A DNA stretch of 38,131 nt from a virus, in IMG/VR virus record IMGVR_UViG_3300027749_000248, positions 1 to 38,131 of that record. One strand, written 5' to 3'. A program made the position numbers and the translations under genes. Below, piece by piece: positions 19,505 through 27,374 of the stretch. Numbering within the stretch: the stretch's first letter is position 1; the number at the start of each line of letters is the position of its first letter. The notes below the pieces were generated by a model. It worked only from the letters and a program-made list of their open reading frames with translations, ran no database searches and was not told the DNA's origin.

Positions 19505-19831
19505 ATGGGAACTTTAATTTTAATGTTTATTGCAGGTGGTGTAGTTGGTTGGTTTGTGCATTTATGGGTATTTAAATGGGCGTTTGAATCTGATCCGGAT
19601 CGTATTATCAATATGCTAATTTCAGTATCCGAAGGATACGAAGATGAAGACAATCCCAGTAACGGTGTAGTTGTTGAATCACACGGACCGTCATGGTTTG
19701 CATATTCCGAGCAGGGCAAGTTCTTAGCACAAGGAAAAAGTATTGCAGACGCAATGGATGCTGTTCAGGACAGGTTCCCACAAAAATTATTTCATCAAGT
19801 CGAAACAGTTGACAAGCCACTTGATGCGTAG
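19505..19831 (+). CDS. Membrane-anchored small protein
   Basis: 108 residues. The N-terminus MGTLILMFIAGGVVGWFVHL is a membrane anchor; the soluble part has SWFAYSEQGKFLAQGKSIAD and AMDAVQDRF, a strand-turn-helix like that of HicB-type small domains. The 3' end carries the next promoter's -35 box. Confidence 0.6.
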   Translation: MGTLILMFIAGGVVGWFVHLWVFKWAFESDPDRIINMLISVSEGYEDEDNPSNGVVVESHGPSWFAYSEQGKFLAQGKSIADAMDAVQDRFPQKLFHQVETVDKPLDA

Positions 19832-19837
19832 TATACT
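19809..19837 (+). promoter_or_regulatory. Sigma70-type promoter
   Basis: TTGACA (19809-19814), 17-nt spacer, TATACT (19832-19837), upstream of the FkbM gene. Confidence 0.8.
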
Positions 19838-19896
19838 AGTCTAATCTTAGTAAATGCTTAGGAAGAAAAGTATATATACTAAAAATAAGGACTCAT

Positions 19897-20943
19897 ATGG
19901 CACAGTTAGTAACAGCAACAATAACAGAACAAGAATTTAAAGAACAGTTTGGTTTTGACGAACCAAGTGGTTTGTTTAATGACAGCAAGTTTCGATTGGT
20001 AATTAATCGATTTGGTAGATGCTATTGGCTGTTGTCAATAGACAATTTACAAGGTCCGCGGTTTTCTGGTAACAATGTTTATTATCAAGGAAACAATGCA
20101 AGACTAGTTAGAACCGTGTATCCGCATGCACGTAGAATGATTGATGTGGGCGGCAATGTAGGCAATAACACTATTGCCTACAGCGAATGGGCACAGTTTG
20201 TAGAATCGTTCGAACCTACACCAACAACTTTGATAATGCTCAAAGCCAATTTAGAAATTGCACAGCGTAGTAACCTGCATGGCATATATTGGAAAGGCAG
20301 CAATGAGGAAGGTAGCCTGCATCGCGACACTACTGAAAACGTCAGTTGGTATCATTGGAAAGGCGTTGCCCAATCAATGAACTTAGTCGCACAGCCTACC
20401 ATACATGAAGTAGCAGCAACTAACCGTAACACAGGTACGATCCAAATACAAGATCATATCGAACACGGCGGCCACAACTTTACAATCTACGATGACAAGC
20501 AAATTAAAAAAGCAGTCAACGTTGTAGAAGTACCTTGCAGGACTATAGATTCGTATAACTTTGAAGATGTCGACTTTATTAAGATTGACGTTGAAGGCAG
20601 CGAGTTGTTTGTGATCGAAGGTGCAACCGATACAATTAACCGTTGTCGCCCTAGTGTGCAGGTTGAGATCGTACCCAAACAGTGCCAGCAGTACGGTTAT
20701 GAACCGCAAGCACTTTATGACTTTTTTGACAAACTTGATTACGTGTGCGTGTGTGCAGTTCGTAATCCTGCAAACAGAGATCAGCGCGGATTGTTCTTTG
20801 GTAAGAACATCGGCATGCAGCATAAACAAATTGCCAAATACATGGATCGATTGTTTGTGCCTAGAGAAGTACACGAAGCTACTGATTATGGTGCAATGAA
20901 ACAAACCGCAAACGAATTTGACAATCTATTCGATTTTACTTGA
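19897..20943 (+). CDS. FkbM family SAM methyltransferase
   Basis: 348 residues. MIDVGGNVGNNTIAYSEWA (near residue 80) is the SAM-binding loop, VESFEPTPTTLIMLKANLE continues it, and VDFIKIDVEGSELFVIEGA (near residue 226) followed by RPSVQVEIV is the FkbM C-terminal signature. FkbM enzymes O-methylate sugars or small molecules. The N-terminal 75 residues are extra. With the epimerase at 22814 it could modify a glycan, but the substrate is not readable. Confidence 0.82.
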   Translation: MAQLVTATITEQEFKEQFGFDEPSGLFNDSKFRLVINRFGRCYWLLSIDNLQGPRFSGNNVYYQGNNARLVRTVYPHARRMIDVGGNVGNNTIAYSEWAQFVESFEPTPTTLIMLKANLEIAQRSNLHGIYWKGSNEEGSLHRDTTENVSWYHWKGVAQSMNLVAQPTIHEVAATNRNTGTIQIQDHIEHGGHNFTIYDDKQIKKAVNVVEVPCRTIDSYNFEDVDFIKIDVEGSELFVIEGATDTINRCRPSVQVEIVPKQCQQYGYEPQALYDFFDKLDYVCVCAVRNPANRDQRGLFFGKNIGMQHKQIAKYMDRLFVPREVHEATDYGAMKQTANEFDNLFDFT

Positions 20944-20968
20944 CAACAACACAATTTTATAATATAGT
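20940..20968 (+). promoter_or_regulatory. Sigma70-type promoter
   Basis: TTGACA (20940-20945), 17-nt spacer, TATAGT (20963-20968). It overlaps the stop codon of the FkbM gene and drives 21005-22785. Confidence 0.7.
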
Positions 20969-21004
20969 TAAAACTTACTTAACAACAGGCTCAGGAGGCT
21001 TAAC

Positions 21005-22315
21005 ATGGCAAGATGGTATCACGACGAAATTAGAGACATATTCGGCGACGACTTAGACAGTATTTTAGGTCCACGCGCAAATCGACGTCCGATAGCTCAC
21101 GCAACCGATGCAGAAATTAAAAACATGCGCAAATGTATTAGAAAATTCAATGAGGGAGTAGTATTCACTAATAATCGTAAGATATTACCGTTTTTAGAAG
21201 CACTTAGATTAGTCCTTAATCATTTCCGTAGCAGCATTGATTCAGATACAAACAAACCAGTGTTATTCGGCTGGGACTTTGCAATGTTCGACCCTAATAA
21301 CGGTGTTAAAGGCATTGAATGGCATTTGCAATTGCCACTTATGTTAAATTATGATGCACAACGAAATATCGACGTGTTACATTTATTTAACTTATTAATT
21401 GATTTTGATCCTCAACTTGCATTTGGTGCGAAAGGCCGAAAAACTTCCCAAGGCGAACTAATAATAAATGATGGGCAGCATGGGTCACTTGTACTTGCAC
21501 TTGTAGGTTCAGAGCGTATACCGGCGATATACATCGAAAGTAACTTATCATATGTCGATCACAACCATTTTATCGGCTTTAACGGCGCGGCTTTGCAAGC
21601 CAACGATCATGATAACCACCGAAATATGGTACATCGCGCATGTGGCATGCTAGCTGCAAACCTTCCTATTAAGCACGAAGATCAAATTCATTATGATTTG
21701 CATCAAATACTTAATAGAGAATCTATTACTTTAGTTCCGCCACGTGGTAAAACTCCAGGTAATGGAGAAAGTAAACATACTACTAAATTCTTGGCATATT
21801 TTGACGAATATAACCAAGAAGTTTTTAAACGTGCAATACGCATTATGAGAAGTGCATGGCCAACTAAAAGTGTACCGCATGAGCCATTATGGGGTTTGTG
21901 TAAATTATTATCAGCACAGCTCGAAAACGATAAGAATCAACTTCGTAAAATTGATACTGCAATTGCACAAGCATTAGCCGAACGTTGGAACAAACCAGAA
22001 CAAGTATGGCCTGAAGTTAACTTATCAATTAAGCAACAATACCCTCTAACCAAATATAGAGACGCGGCAGAAACAAATACCGGTAATCGAGGATATTTAA
22101 TCGGTGCTGCTATTAAAAGCACAGTTGAAAACTTTGACTTGTATCTTACAAGTCAACCAGGTAGCCCGCGTGGTTTAGGAATAAGTTTATCACCTGTCAA
22201 ACGTGACGACGATTATGAGTTTTATCTTAATATGCCATTTATGTCAAGTAACGGTGATGTATTTGACATCAACGATTCTTTAGAATTTGACGAGGAAGAA
22301 GAAGAACTTGCATGA
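21005..22315 (+). CDS. ParB/Srx-like domain protein
   Basis: 436 residues. ELIINDGQHGSLVLALVGSE and RIPAIYIES near residues 150-178 match the ParB/DGQHR core, though the usual DGQHR arginine is Gly. FIGFNGAALQANDHDNHRNM follows. The remainder is helical, with an acidic tail DEEEEELA. Related proteins act as ParB-like nucleases or DNA-modification partners. ATGA overlap with the HNH gene suggests that the two work together. Confidence 0.65.
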   Translation: MARWYHDEIRDIFGDDLDSILGPRANRRPIAHATDAEIKNMRKCIRKFNEGVVFTNNRKILPFLEALRLVLNHFRSSIDSDTNKPVLFGWDFAMFDPNNGVKGIEWHLQLPLMLNYDAQRNIDVLHLFNLLIDFDPQLAFGAKGRKTSQGELIINDGQHGSLVLALVGSERIPAIYIESNLSYVDHNHFIGFNGAALQANDHDNHRNMVHRACGMLAANLPIKHEDQIHYDLHQILNRESITLVPPRGKTPGNGESKHTTKFLAYFDEYNQEVFKRAIRIMRSAWPTKSVPHEPLWGLCKLLSAQLENDKNQLRKIDTAIAQALAERWNKPEQVWPEVNLSIKQQYPLTKYRDAAETNTGNRGYLIGAAIKSTVENFDLYLTSQPGSPRGLGISLSPVKRDDDYEFYLNMPFMSSNGDVFDINDSLEFDEEEEELA

Positions 22316-22785
22316 TCGATCAAAGTGAGGTTTTAAAAATAGACGATCTGTTACTATCTCGAACCTACTGGCGTCACTATGACGCTAGTACGTATTTGCG
22401 AAATGACTTGTATGCTGAGTTTATCAAATCAAAAGATAAACCGGCAACACTTAAACGTATATGGGCAATTAACATGGGTCAAAAATGGGGATGTGATCCA
22501 GAGGAATTATGGTCAAAATGTGTTGATAGATGTCCAATTTTTGACACGCCATTAGATTACGGACTTGGTAAGAATACACTAGTCAGGAACAACAGTGGTG
22601 AAAATAATGACTGGTTTCGTCCAAGTGCCGATCATGTAGTAGCACGTAGTCACGGCGGCAGTTCAAACGATGTGTCGAATATTGTTGTAGTCAGTTTGCG
22701 TGCAAACACTCTTAAAAACAATATAAAGTCAGAGGAAGAACTTACTGCACTATTTGAAGGGATTAAAAGAGTTTACTTTTCATAA
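22312..22785 (+). CDS. HNH endonuclease-like protein
   Basis: 157 residues. SADHVVARSHGGSSNDVSNI has the HNH D107-H108 pair and the downstream Asn, then VVVSLRANTLKNN. C70 and C74 (KCVDRC) may take part in zinc binding, although a full CxxC pair set is lacking. It is coupled to the ParB-like gene, making a two-gene cassette. It could be a homing-type or defence nuclease. Confidence 0.75.
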   Translation: MIDQSEVLKIDDLLLSRTYWRHYDASTYLRNDLYAEFIKSKDKPATLKRIWAINMGQKWGCDPEELWSKCVDRCPIFDTPLDYGLGKNTLVRNNSGENNDWFRPSADHVVARSHGGSSNDVSNIVVVSLRANTLKNNIKSEEELTALFEGIKRVYFS

Positions 22786-22790
22786 GCGCC

Positions 22791-22798
22791 AATAAATA
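22791..22798 (+). promoter_or_regulatory. T4-late-like promoter octamer AATAAATA
   Basis: AATAAATA just downstream of the HNH stop codon, 15 nt before the epimerase start at 22814. Confidence 0.5.
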
Positions 22799-22813
22799 TT
22801 TAAGGGAGTGGAT

Positions 22814-23620
22814 ATGAAAATTCTAATTACAGGCCATAATGGATTTATTGGCCGCAACATGGCCGAGTGGATGACTGCAGAAGGATGGGACGTTACTGGC
22901 TGGGATTGGAAAGCCAACGAACTTCCTGATGTTAAACAATACCAATGGGTTATTCACTTAGGTGCAGTAACTGATCATTCAGATGCAGATGTTGACACAA
23001 TCATAAGCATGAACTATGAATTTAGTCAAGCACTGTTTAATGCGTGTAACAAGCACAAAGTACATTTTCAATACGCAAGCTCAAGTGAAGTATACGGTCA
23101 TACTAATAACTTTAGTGAGTTTGCGCCTTGTCATCCACAGACACCTTACGCATGGTCAAAATACTTATTCGACCGTTGGGTGTTACAACAATCACACAAC
23201 GCATTTGTACACGGGTTTAGATACTTTGATGTGTATGGCAAGTACATGTATTTGCAAAGTAACCAATCCAATATCATTCACAACTGGCAAGAAGAGGCTC
23301 GCAAAACGGGCGCAATATCTGTATGGGACAATGCCGATAGAGTAAAGCGTGATTGGGTATGGGTCGGTGATGTATGCAAACTGCATATTGATTTTATTAA
23401 AACAGTTAGAGGTTCCGGTTTATGGAATATAGGCTCTGGGCTATCACATAGTTACTTAGATGTAGCCGAAGCAGTTGCAGAACAAACTGATGCAGTAATC
23501 AAAGTTGTAGAATCAGAAAGTCTAGTAGTACGTGATAGAACCTGTGCAGACTTAACACATTTAAAATCAACAATTGGTAAGCGGCAATGGCTCAACATAT
23601 TTGAATACATCAACCGATAG
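22814..23620 (+). CDS. NAD-dependent sugar epimerase (HldD-like)
   Basis: 268 residues. GHNGFIG at residues 7-13 is the dinucleotide-binding loop, SSSEVYG the Ser of the active site and Y112-x-x-x-K116 (YAWSK) the catalytic pair. FRYFDVYG and RDWVWVGDV resemble ADP-heptose 6-epimerase (HldD) segments. It is slightly shorter than host HldD. A GTG at 22808 is possible, but AAGGGAG sits correctly for the ATG at 22814. It may alter LPS core sugars or a virion glycan. Confidence 0.8.
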   Translation: MKILITGHNGFIGRNMAEWMTAEGWDVTGWDWKANELPDVKQYQWVIHLGAVTDHSDADVDTIISMNYEFSQALFNACNKHKVHFQYASSSEVYGHTNNFSEFAPCHPQTPYAWSKYLFDRWVLQQSHNAFVHGFRYFDVYGKYMYLQSNQSNIIHNWQEEARKTGAISVWDNADRVKRDWVWVGDVCKLHIDFIKTVRGSGLWNIGSGLSHSYLDVAEAVAEQTDAVIKVVESESLVVRDRTCADLTHLKSTIGKRQWLNIFEYINR

Positions 23621-23628
23621 TATAAATA
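23621..23628 (+). promoter_or_regulatory. T4 late promoter consensus TATAAATA
   Basis: Exact TATAAATA directly after the epimerase stop codon, 20 nt before the tagged gene at 23649. It marks the start of the late block. Confidence 0.7.
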
Positions 23629-23648
23629 TAGTATATTGAGAGATCGCT

Positions 23649-24005
23649 ATGAGAGCAAATGAATTTATTAACGAAGATGCAATTGGTACTTCACCAAAGC
23701 GTCCTCGTAGAGAAGGAAGTCGACATAGCCGCGGACACGAGCCGCAGGCAAGATATACAGAAGTAGCTGTTAATGAAGAAGATGTTACCGAAGAGAAAAA
23801 AAGCACAACTGCAATTTGTAAAAGTTCTAAAACAAATGACCAGCTAGGTGCAAGCATGTTATCAAAATGCAAATCACTTGGTTTGCGTGCAAGAGAAGGT
23901 AACAAATCTCATTTAGTAAACGGTAAGCGTATCAAAGTTGGTGGTAAAAAGATCAAAGGAAAAGTACATGGCGGACCATTGCCAGACTGGGGTGAACATA
24001 AATGA
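23649..24005 (+). CDS. Basic tagged protein, candidate internal head protein
   Basis: 118 residues starting MRANEFINED, closely like the tag at 1589 and 30318, with an I-N-E cleavage-type site after residue 9. The mature part is basic (KRPRREGSRHSRGHE) and ends NGKRIKVGGKKIKGKVHGG, suggesting DNA contact inside the head. An exact late promoter lies upstream, and ATGA couples it to the transglycosylase. The role as an internal protein is inferred. Confidence 0.7.
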   Translation: MRANEFINEDAIGTSPKRPRREGSRHSRGHEPQARYTEVAVNEEDVTEEKKSTTAICKSSKTNDQLGASMLSKCKSLGLRAREGNKSHLVNGKRIKVGGKKIKGKVHGGPLPDWGEHK

Positions 24006-24817
24006 GATTTGACGAATTTAAACAATTAAACGAAGACGCTGGATTTTTCCTAGTAGTTCCAAAAGACCGCAGTTGTCCAGAAGTTGCAGACCTTCAAAAA
24101 GTACTAAAAGCGTTTGGTCACAGTTTAGGTCCGCCTGACGTCGACGGTGTTTTGGGTCGATATACTACAGCAGCACTTAAAGGCGCACAAGCAGAGATTG
24201 GGTTACCAGAGACCGGTGTGCCCGATGAAAAGACTATCGAGCTGTTAAACCTAGCATTAAGAGAAGTACCAGAAATCGCAACTAAGCTAACAAAAAGTAC
24301 AGTAGCTGATGTTAGATCAGCAAGTGGTGCAGACAATATCGATGTTAGCACTATACAAGATCCGGACTTTAATAAAAAGCTTGACAACATTGCAAATCAG
24401 TTAGGTGTTAACGCTAGCGACCTGTTAGCGATTATGAAACAAGAGTCAGGTGTTAATCCGCATGCACGTAATAAACAAGGCGGCGCAACTGGGTTAATTC
24501 AATTCATGCCTAACACTGCTAGACGATTAGGAACAACCACAGATGACTTAATAAAAATGACAGCAGTTCAACAGTTAGACTATGTTTATAAATATTTCAA
24601 AATGGTTGGCATTAGACCCGGAATGAAGCTAGGTGACTTATACATGGCAGTGTTCATGCCGAAATATGTAGGACACGGCGATACAACTGTATTAGGTGCA
24701 TCAGGTGCAAGTGGTTTCTCAGGTAAAGTGTATGCACAGAACAAAGGTTTAGATAGAAACAAGGACGGCACTATTACTATTGCCGATGTAAAAAATTCCG
24801 TAGCCCGCTTCGCATAA
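24002..24817 (+). CDS. Lytic transglycosylase with PG-binding domain and tagged N-terminus
   Basis: 271 residues. Tag MRFDEFKQLNED with an L-N-E site; a peptidoglycan-binding domain (about 26-88; VADLQKVLKAFG, then DGVLGRYTTAALKGAQ); an SLT transglycosylase domain with catalytic E148 in KQESGVNPHARN followed by GGATGLIQFMP. A calcium-type loop DRNKDGTITIADV ends it. It cleaves peptidoglycan. The tag suggests head packaging and delivery with DNA rather than use as an endolysin; a baseplate location is the alternative. Confidence 0.85.
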   Translation: MRFDEFKQLNEDAGFFLVVPKDRSCPEVADLQKVLKAFGHSLGPPDVDGVLGRYTTAALKGAQAEIGLPETGVPDEKTIELLNLALREVPEIATKLTKSTVADVRSASGADNIDVSTIQDPDFNKKLDNIANQLGVNASDLLAIMKQESGVNPHARNKQGGATGLIQFMPNTARRLGTTTDDLIKMTAVQQLDYVYKYFKMVGIRPGMKLGDLYMAVFMPKYVGHGDTTVLGASGASGFSGKVYAQNKGLDRNKDGTITIADVKNSVARFA

Positions 24818-24824
24818 TTAAATA
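24817..24824 (+). promoter_or_regulatory. Weak late-type octamer ATTAAATA, leaderless type
   Basis: ATTAAATA overlaps the stop of the transglycosylase gene and is followed by TAGA and ATG at 24829. Two mismatches from consensus make this a weak call; the spacing matches other leaderless candidates. Confidence 0.35.
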
Positions 24825-24828
24825 TAGA

Positions 24829-25377
24829 ATGAATATAACAGGAAAATTATTAATAGCACCACCATCTGTAAAAGGCAACTTTTGGTATAAAACAGTAGTT
24901 ATGATCACAGAGCATGATAAGGAAGGCAGCATAGGCATAGTATTAAACAAACGCAGCACTATGACAGTAAATGAGTTCGGACAAGAACTCGGGTACTATC
25001 TTAATCTGCCAGGCTACGTTTATATCGGAGGTCCAGTTAATCCCAAAAGTCTTAGTTTCTTACATACTAATGATTGGGCATGTAAGAACACGCTAAAAAT
25101 TAACGATGAGTTTTCAGTTAGCTCTGCAGATGATATCTTACCTAGACTTGCAGCAGGAGATTCTCCTCGTAAATGGAGAATATTACTTGGCATGTGTGGT
25201 TGGAGTCCAGGGCAATTGCATGATGAGATCAACGGTGCTCACCCTCGCACACATAGAGATAGTTGGTGTATCGCAACGCCGACTATTAAATTAGCATTTA
25301 GCAACGATAACAAAGAGCAATGGTCAGCAGCAATTGCACAATCTGCTGAAGACTTTGCTAAAAACATCTTGACATAG
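24829..25377 (+). CDS. YqgE/AlgH family protein (UPF0301)
   Basis: 182 residues. GKLLIAPPSVKGNFWYKTVV, EGSIGIVLNKRSTMTVNEF, YIGGPVNPKSLSFLH and RILLGMCGWSPGQLHDEI are the ordered landmarks of YqgE/AlgH. The length equals that of cellular members. Its biochemical role in bacteria is unclear (regulation of alginate in Pseudomonas). It has no ribosome binding site. Its placement between virion genes suggests late expression. Confidence 0.85.
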   Translation: MNITGKLLIAPPSVKGNFWYKTVVMITEHDKEGSIGIVLNKRSTMTVNEFGQELGYYLNLPGYVYIGGPVNPKSLSFLHTNDWACKNTLKINDEFSVSSADDILPRLAAGDSPRKWRILLGMCGWSPGQLHDEINGAHPRTHRDSWCIATPTIKLAFSNDNKEQWSAAIAQSAEDFAKNILT

Positions 25378-25397
25378 TTACTATCTTATAGTACAAT
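25369..25397 (+). promoter_or_regulatory. Sigma70-type promoter inside the late block
   Basis: TTGACA (25369-25374), 17-nt spacer, TACAAT (25392-25397), overlapping the stop of the YqgE gene and preceding the HNH gene. Confidence 0.75.
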
Positions 25398-25428
25398 ACA
25401 AATACATAAACAACCAACAGGAGTTTTT

Positions 25429-25941
25429 ATGGCAGACACCCTCGTTTTAAACAGCGATGGTATGCCAGTTAGTGTATTACCACTAAGCACAATCAGCTGG
25501 CAGGAATCCATCAAATATATAGTTTTAGATAAGGCCGATATTTTATTATGGCATGAGGACTGGATCGTTAGTTCAGCATCATGGTCAACTGCGGTCCCAT
25601 CAGTGATTATGCTTCGTGAATACATGAAACCAAAATCAACTCTGCGGTTCAGTCGATCAAACGTTTTCTTACGTGACGAAGGGAAATGTTTATATTGTGG
25701 AATTAGCTTAGAAAGCAGACATGCAACATTAGATCATGTGCATCCTGTGAGCAAAGGTGGTACAACAACTTGGGAAAACTGCGTAACTGCGTGCGGGCCT
25801 TGCAATGTTGCCAAGGGTGATAGGACTAAAATGAAACCTAAATTCAAACCTTACAAGCCAACTTACTATGAATTAGTAAATAAACGTAAGAAACAATATT
25901 TCAACGTTAAACACACAGCATGGTTAAATTTCATAGTATAA
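25429..25941 (+). CDS. HNH endonuclease
   Basis: 170 residues. C87-x-x-C90 (CLYC), D102-H103 (LDHVHPVSKGG) and C122-x-x-C125 form an HNH zinc-bound nuclease of the type common in bacteria and marine phages. The N-terminal 75 residues (NSDGMPVSVLPLSTISWQE) belong to the same family. Ribosome binding site CAGGAG. It has its own sigma70-type promoter, unlike neighbouring late genes. Confidence 0.88.
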   Translation: MADTLVLNSDGMPVSVLPLSTISWQESIKYIVLDKADILLWHEDWIVSSASWSTAVPSVIMLREYMKPKSTLRFSRSNVFLRDEGKCLYCGISLESRHATLDHVHPVSKGGTTTWENCVTACGPCNVAKGDRTKMKPKFKPYKPTYYELVNKRKKQYFNVKHTAWLNFIV

Positions 25942-26348
25942 AAAGAACCCTTTGGTTCATATTAGGTATATTAAGTGTAGGCATGGCGTATGTCGGTGTA
26001 GTGGTACCCGGCATACCTTACTCTACTTTTGTAGTATTAGCTGCATACTGTTTTGCTAAAAGCAGTCCAAAAATGCATGCATGGCTCTACTCTCACAAAC
26101 TATTTGGTCCATTCTTAATAGGGTGGTCTGAAAAGCGTATCTTCCCACAAAAGCTAAAATACTTTATGTTAGTCACGATGAGTTCAAGTTTAGTAATGAT
26201 GTGGTTCACTACACATAATATCAAAGCAATCATCTGGACAGGTGGATTTATGATACTTGTTGCAATATGGGCATGGCGTTATCCTCGTTCTGAAGAAGAA
26301 TATACATGCAGAATCACACAAGGCAAACGTATAGGATGGTTTAAATAA
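25920..26348 (+). CDS. DUF454 (YbaN-like) membrane protein
   Basis: 142 residues. TLWFILGILSVGMAYVGVVV then PGIPYSTFVVLAAYCFAKSS is the DUF454 signature. WLYSHKLFGPFLIGWSEKR follows, then two further membrane spans. It is an inner membrane protein of unknown role. The start overlaps the HNH gene by 22 nt, so it may rely on coupled translation. Confidence 0.82.
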   Translation: MVKFHSIKRTLWFILGILSVGMAYVGVVVPGIPYSTFVVLAAYCFAKSSPKMHAWLYSHKLFGPFLIGWSEKRIFPQKLKYFMLVTMSSSLVMMWFTTHNIKAIIWTGGFMILVAIWAWRYPRSEEEYTCRITQGKRIGWFK

Positions 26349-26351
26349 ATA
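26344..26351 (+). promoter_or_regulatory. T4-late-like octamer AATAAATA containing the stop codon
   Basis: AATAAATA includes the TAA stop (26346-26348) of the DUF454 gene; the secreted nuclease gene starts 19 nt later. Confidence 0.55.
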
Positions 26352-26370
26352 CACGACTATTGAGGTATTT

Positions 26371-27144
26371 ATGAAAACACTATTAGCATTATTATTACTT
26401 TTACCTAGTCTTGTACTAGCAAACTCTATCGATCAGCAGTGTCCGCAATTTGTAGTACGTGGTGCGCCTGTTAGTCCACTAGCAGACAATGCTACACAGT
26501 ATATATGTAAACAAAATTACGCAATCCATTATAGATTTGATACAAAAACTGCAGAGTATGTTGTAGAACATGTTACTAAAGAATCAGTGATCGGGCCTGC
26601 ACAAAGGGAAGACGACTTCCGTCCAGACCCTGCTATTGCAAAATCAAATCAATCCGTGTTATCGGACTATGCCGGACATCCATACGACCGCGGCCATTTA
26701 GCACCGGCCGGTGATAATAAACAAACTAAAGAAATAATGAGCGAAAGTTTCTTTTTATCTAACATGGTTCCGCAAACTCCAAATAACAACAGAGGCATCT
26801 GGAAACAACTAGAAACAGCAGTGCGTAATTTAGTTGTGGAAGGCAAAGACCTGTATGTTGTCAGTGGAACACATTATCAACCTGGATACTTAACTATCGG
26901 AAACAATGTCGGTGTACCTACCCATTTATGGAAAGTTGTTGTCGATAGAGGAAGCCAAACAGGTATTGCATTTATATTCCCAAACAAAGGTTTACCGGTT
27001 AAAGACTTACCTAAGTATGCAACATCGATTGCTGAAGTAGAAAAACTTACAGGTATAAACTTTATGCCCGAATTAACTCTAGAACAGCAGCTACAAGTCG
27101 AACAGGAATTTCATGTTATTGATTGGTTAGGATTAACTATATGA
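26371..27144 (+). CDS. Secreted DNA/RNA non-specific endonuclease
   Basis: 257 residues. The signal peptide MKTLLALLLLLPSLVLA is removed near Ala17. The NUC motif D106-R107-G108-H109 (YDRGHLAPAGDN) and FLSNMVPQTPNNN with N140 and E148 match the beta-beta-alpha metal nucleases such as Serratia nuclease. It would act in the periplasm or outside the cell, for example degrading incoming DNA of rival phages or host DNA at lysis. Late-type promoter upstream. Confidence 0.88.
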   Translation: MKTLLALLLLLPSLVLANSIDQQCPQFVVRGAPVSPLADNATQYICKQNYAIHYRFDTKTAEYVVEHVTKESVIGPAQREDDFRPDPAIAKSNQSVLSDYAGHPYDRGHLAPAGDNKQTKEIMSESFFLSNMVPQTPNNNRGIWKQLETAVRNLVVEGKDLYVVSGTHYQPGYLTIGNNVGVPTHLWKVVVDRGSQTGIAFIFPNKGLPVKDLPKYATSIAEVEKLTGINFMPELTLEQQLQVEQEFHVIDWLGLTI

Positions 27145-27374
27145 AAATAGAAGAACTTACTGAATCTCACAAAGATTTAGATAGATATACAGCGTATGCA
27201 AAAACACATTACAGTGAAACAGATCCAACTACTGCAGTATTACAATTATTAGTACGCAGTATTGAACACGGTAAATCAGTCGATGCTGAACAAACTGCAG
27301 CTATTAGGGAATTACAAAAAGAAGTAGAAGCGTTAAAAGGAGCTAACGCTTCTACCATAGCCCCTACTGTTTGA
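27141..27374 (+). CDS. Small tagged protein
   Basis: 77 residues starting MKIEELTESHKDL, with an L-T-E site after residue 8. The mature part is helical (AVLQLLVRSIEHGKSVDAEQ, then IRELQKEVEALKG), a short coiled coil. The ATG overlaps the nuclease stop as ATGA. Its 3' end overlaps the converging ALA synthase gene by 11 bp. Confidence 0.6.
   Translation: MKIEELTESHKDLDRYTAYAKTHYSETDPTTAVLQLLVRSIEHGKSVDAEQTAAIRELQKEVEALKGANASTIAPTV

Noticed and set aside
20383-20904. 173-codon minus-strand open frame
   Set aside because: Antisense to the clearly recognised FkbM methyltransferase, with Cys- and Val-rich unnatural composition.
22989-23020. TTGACA with TATGAA 17 nt downstream inside the epimerase gene
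   Set aside because: Poor -10 and no gene start follows; probably coding sequence only.
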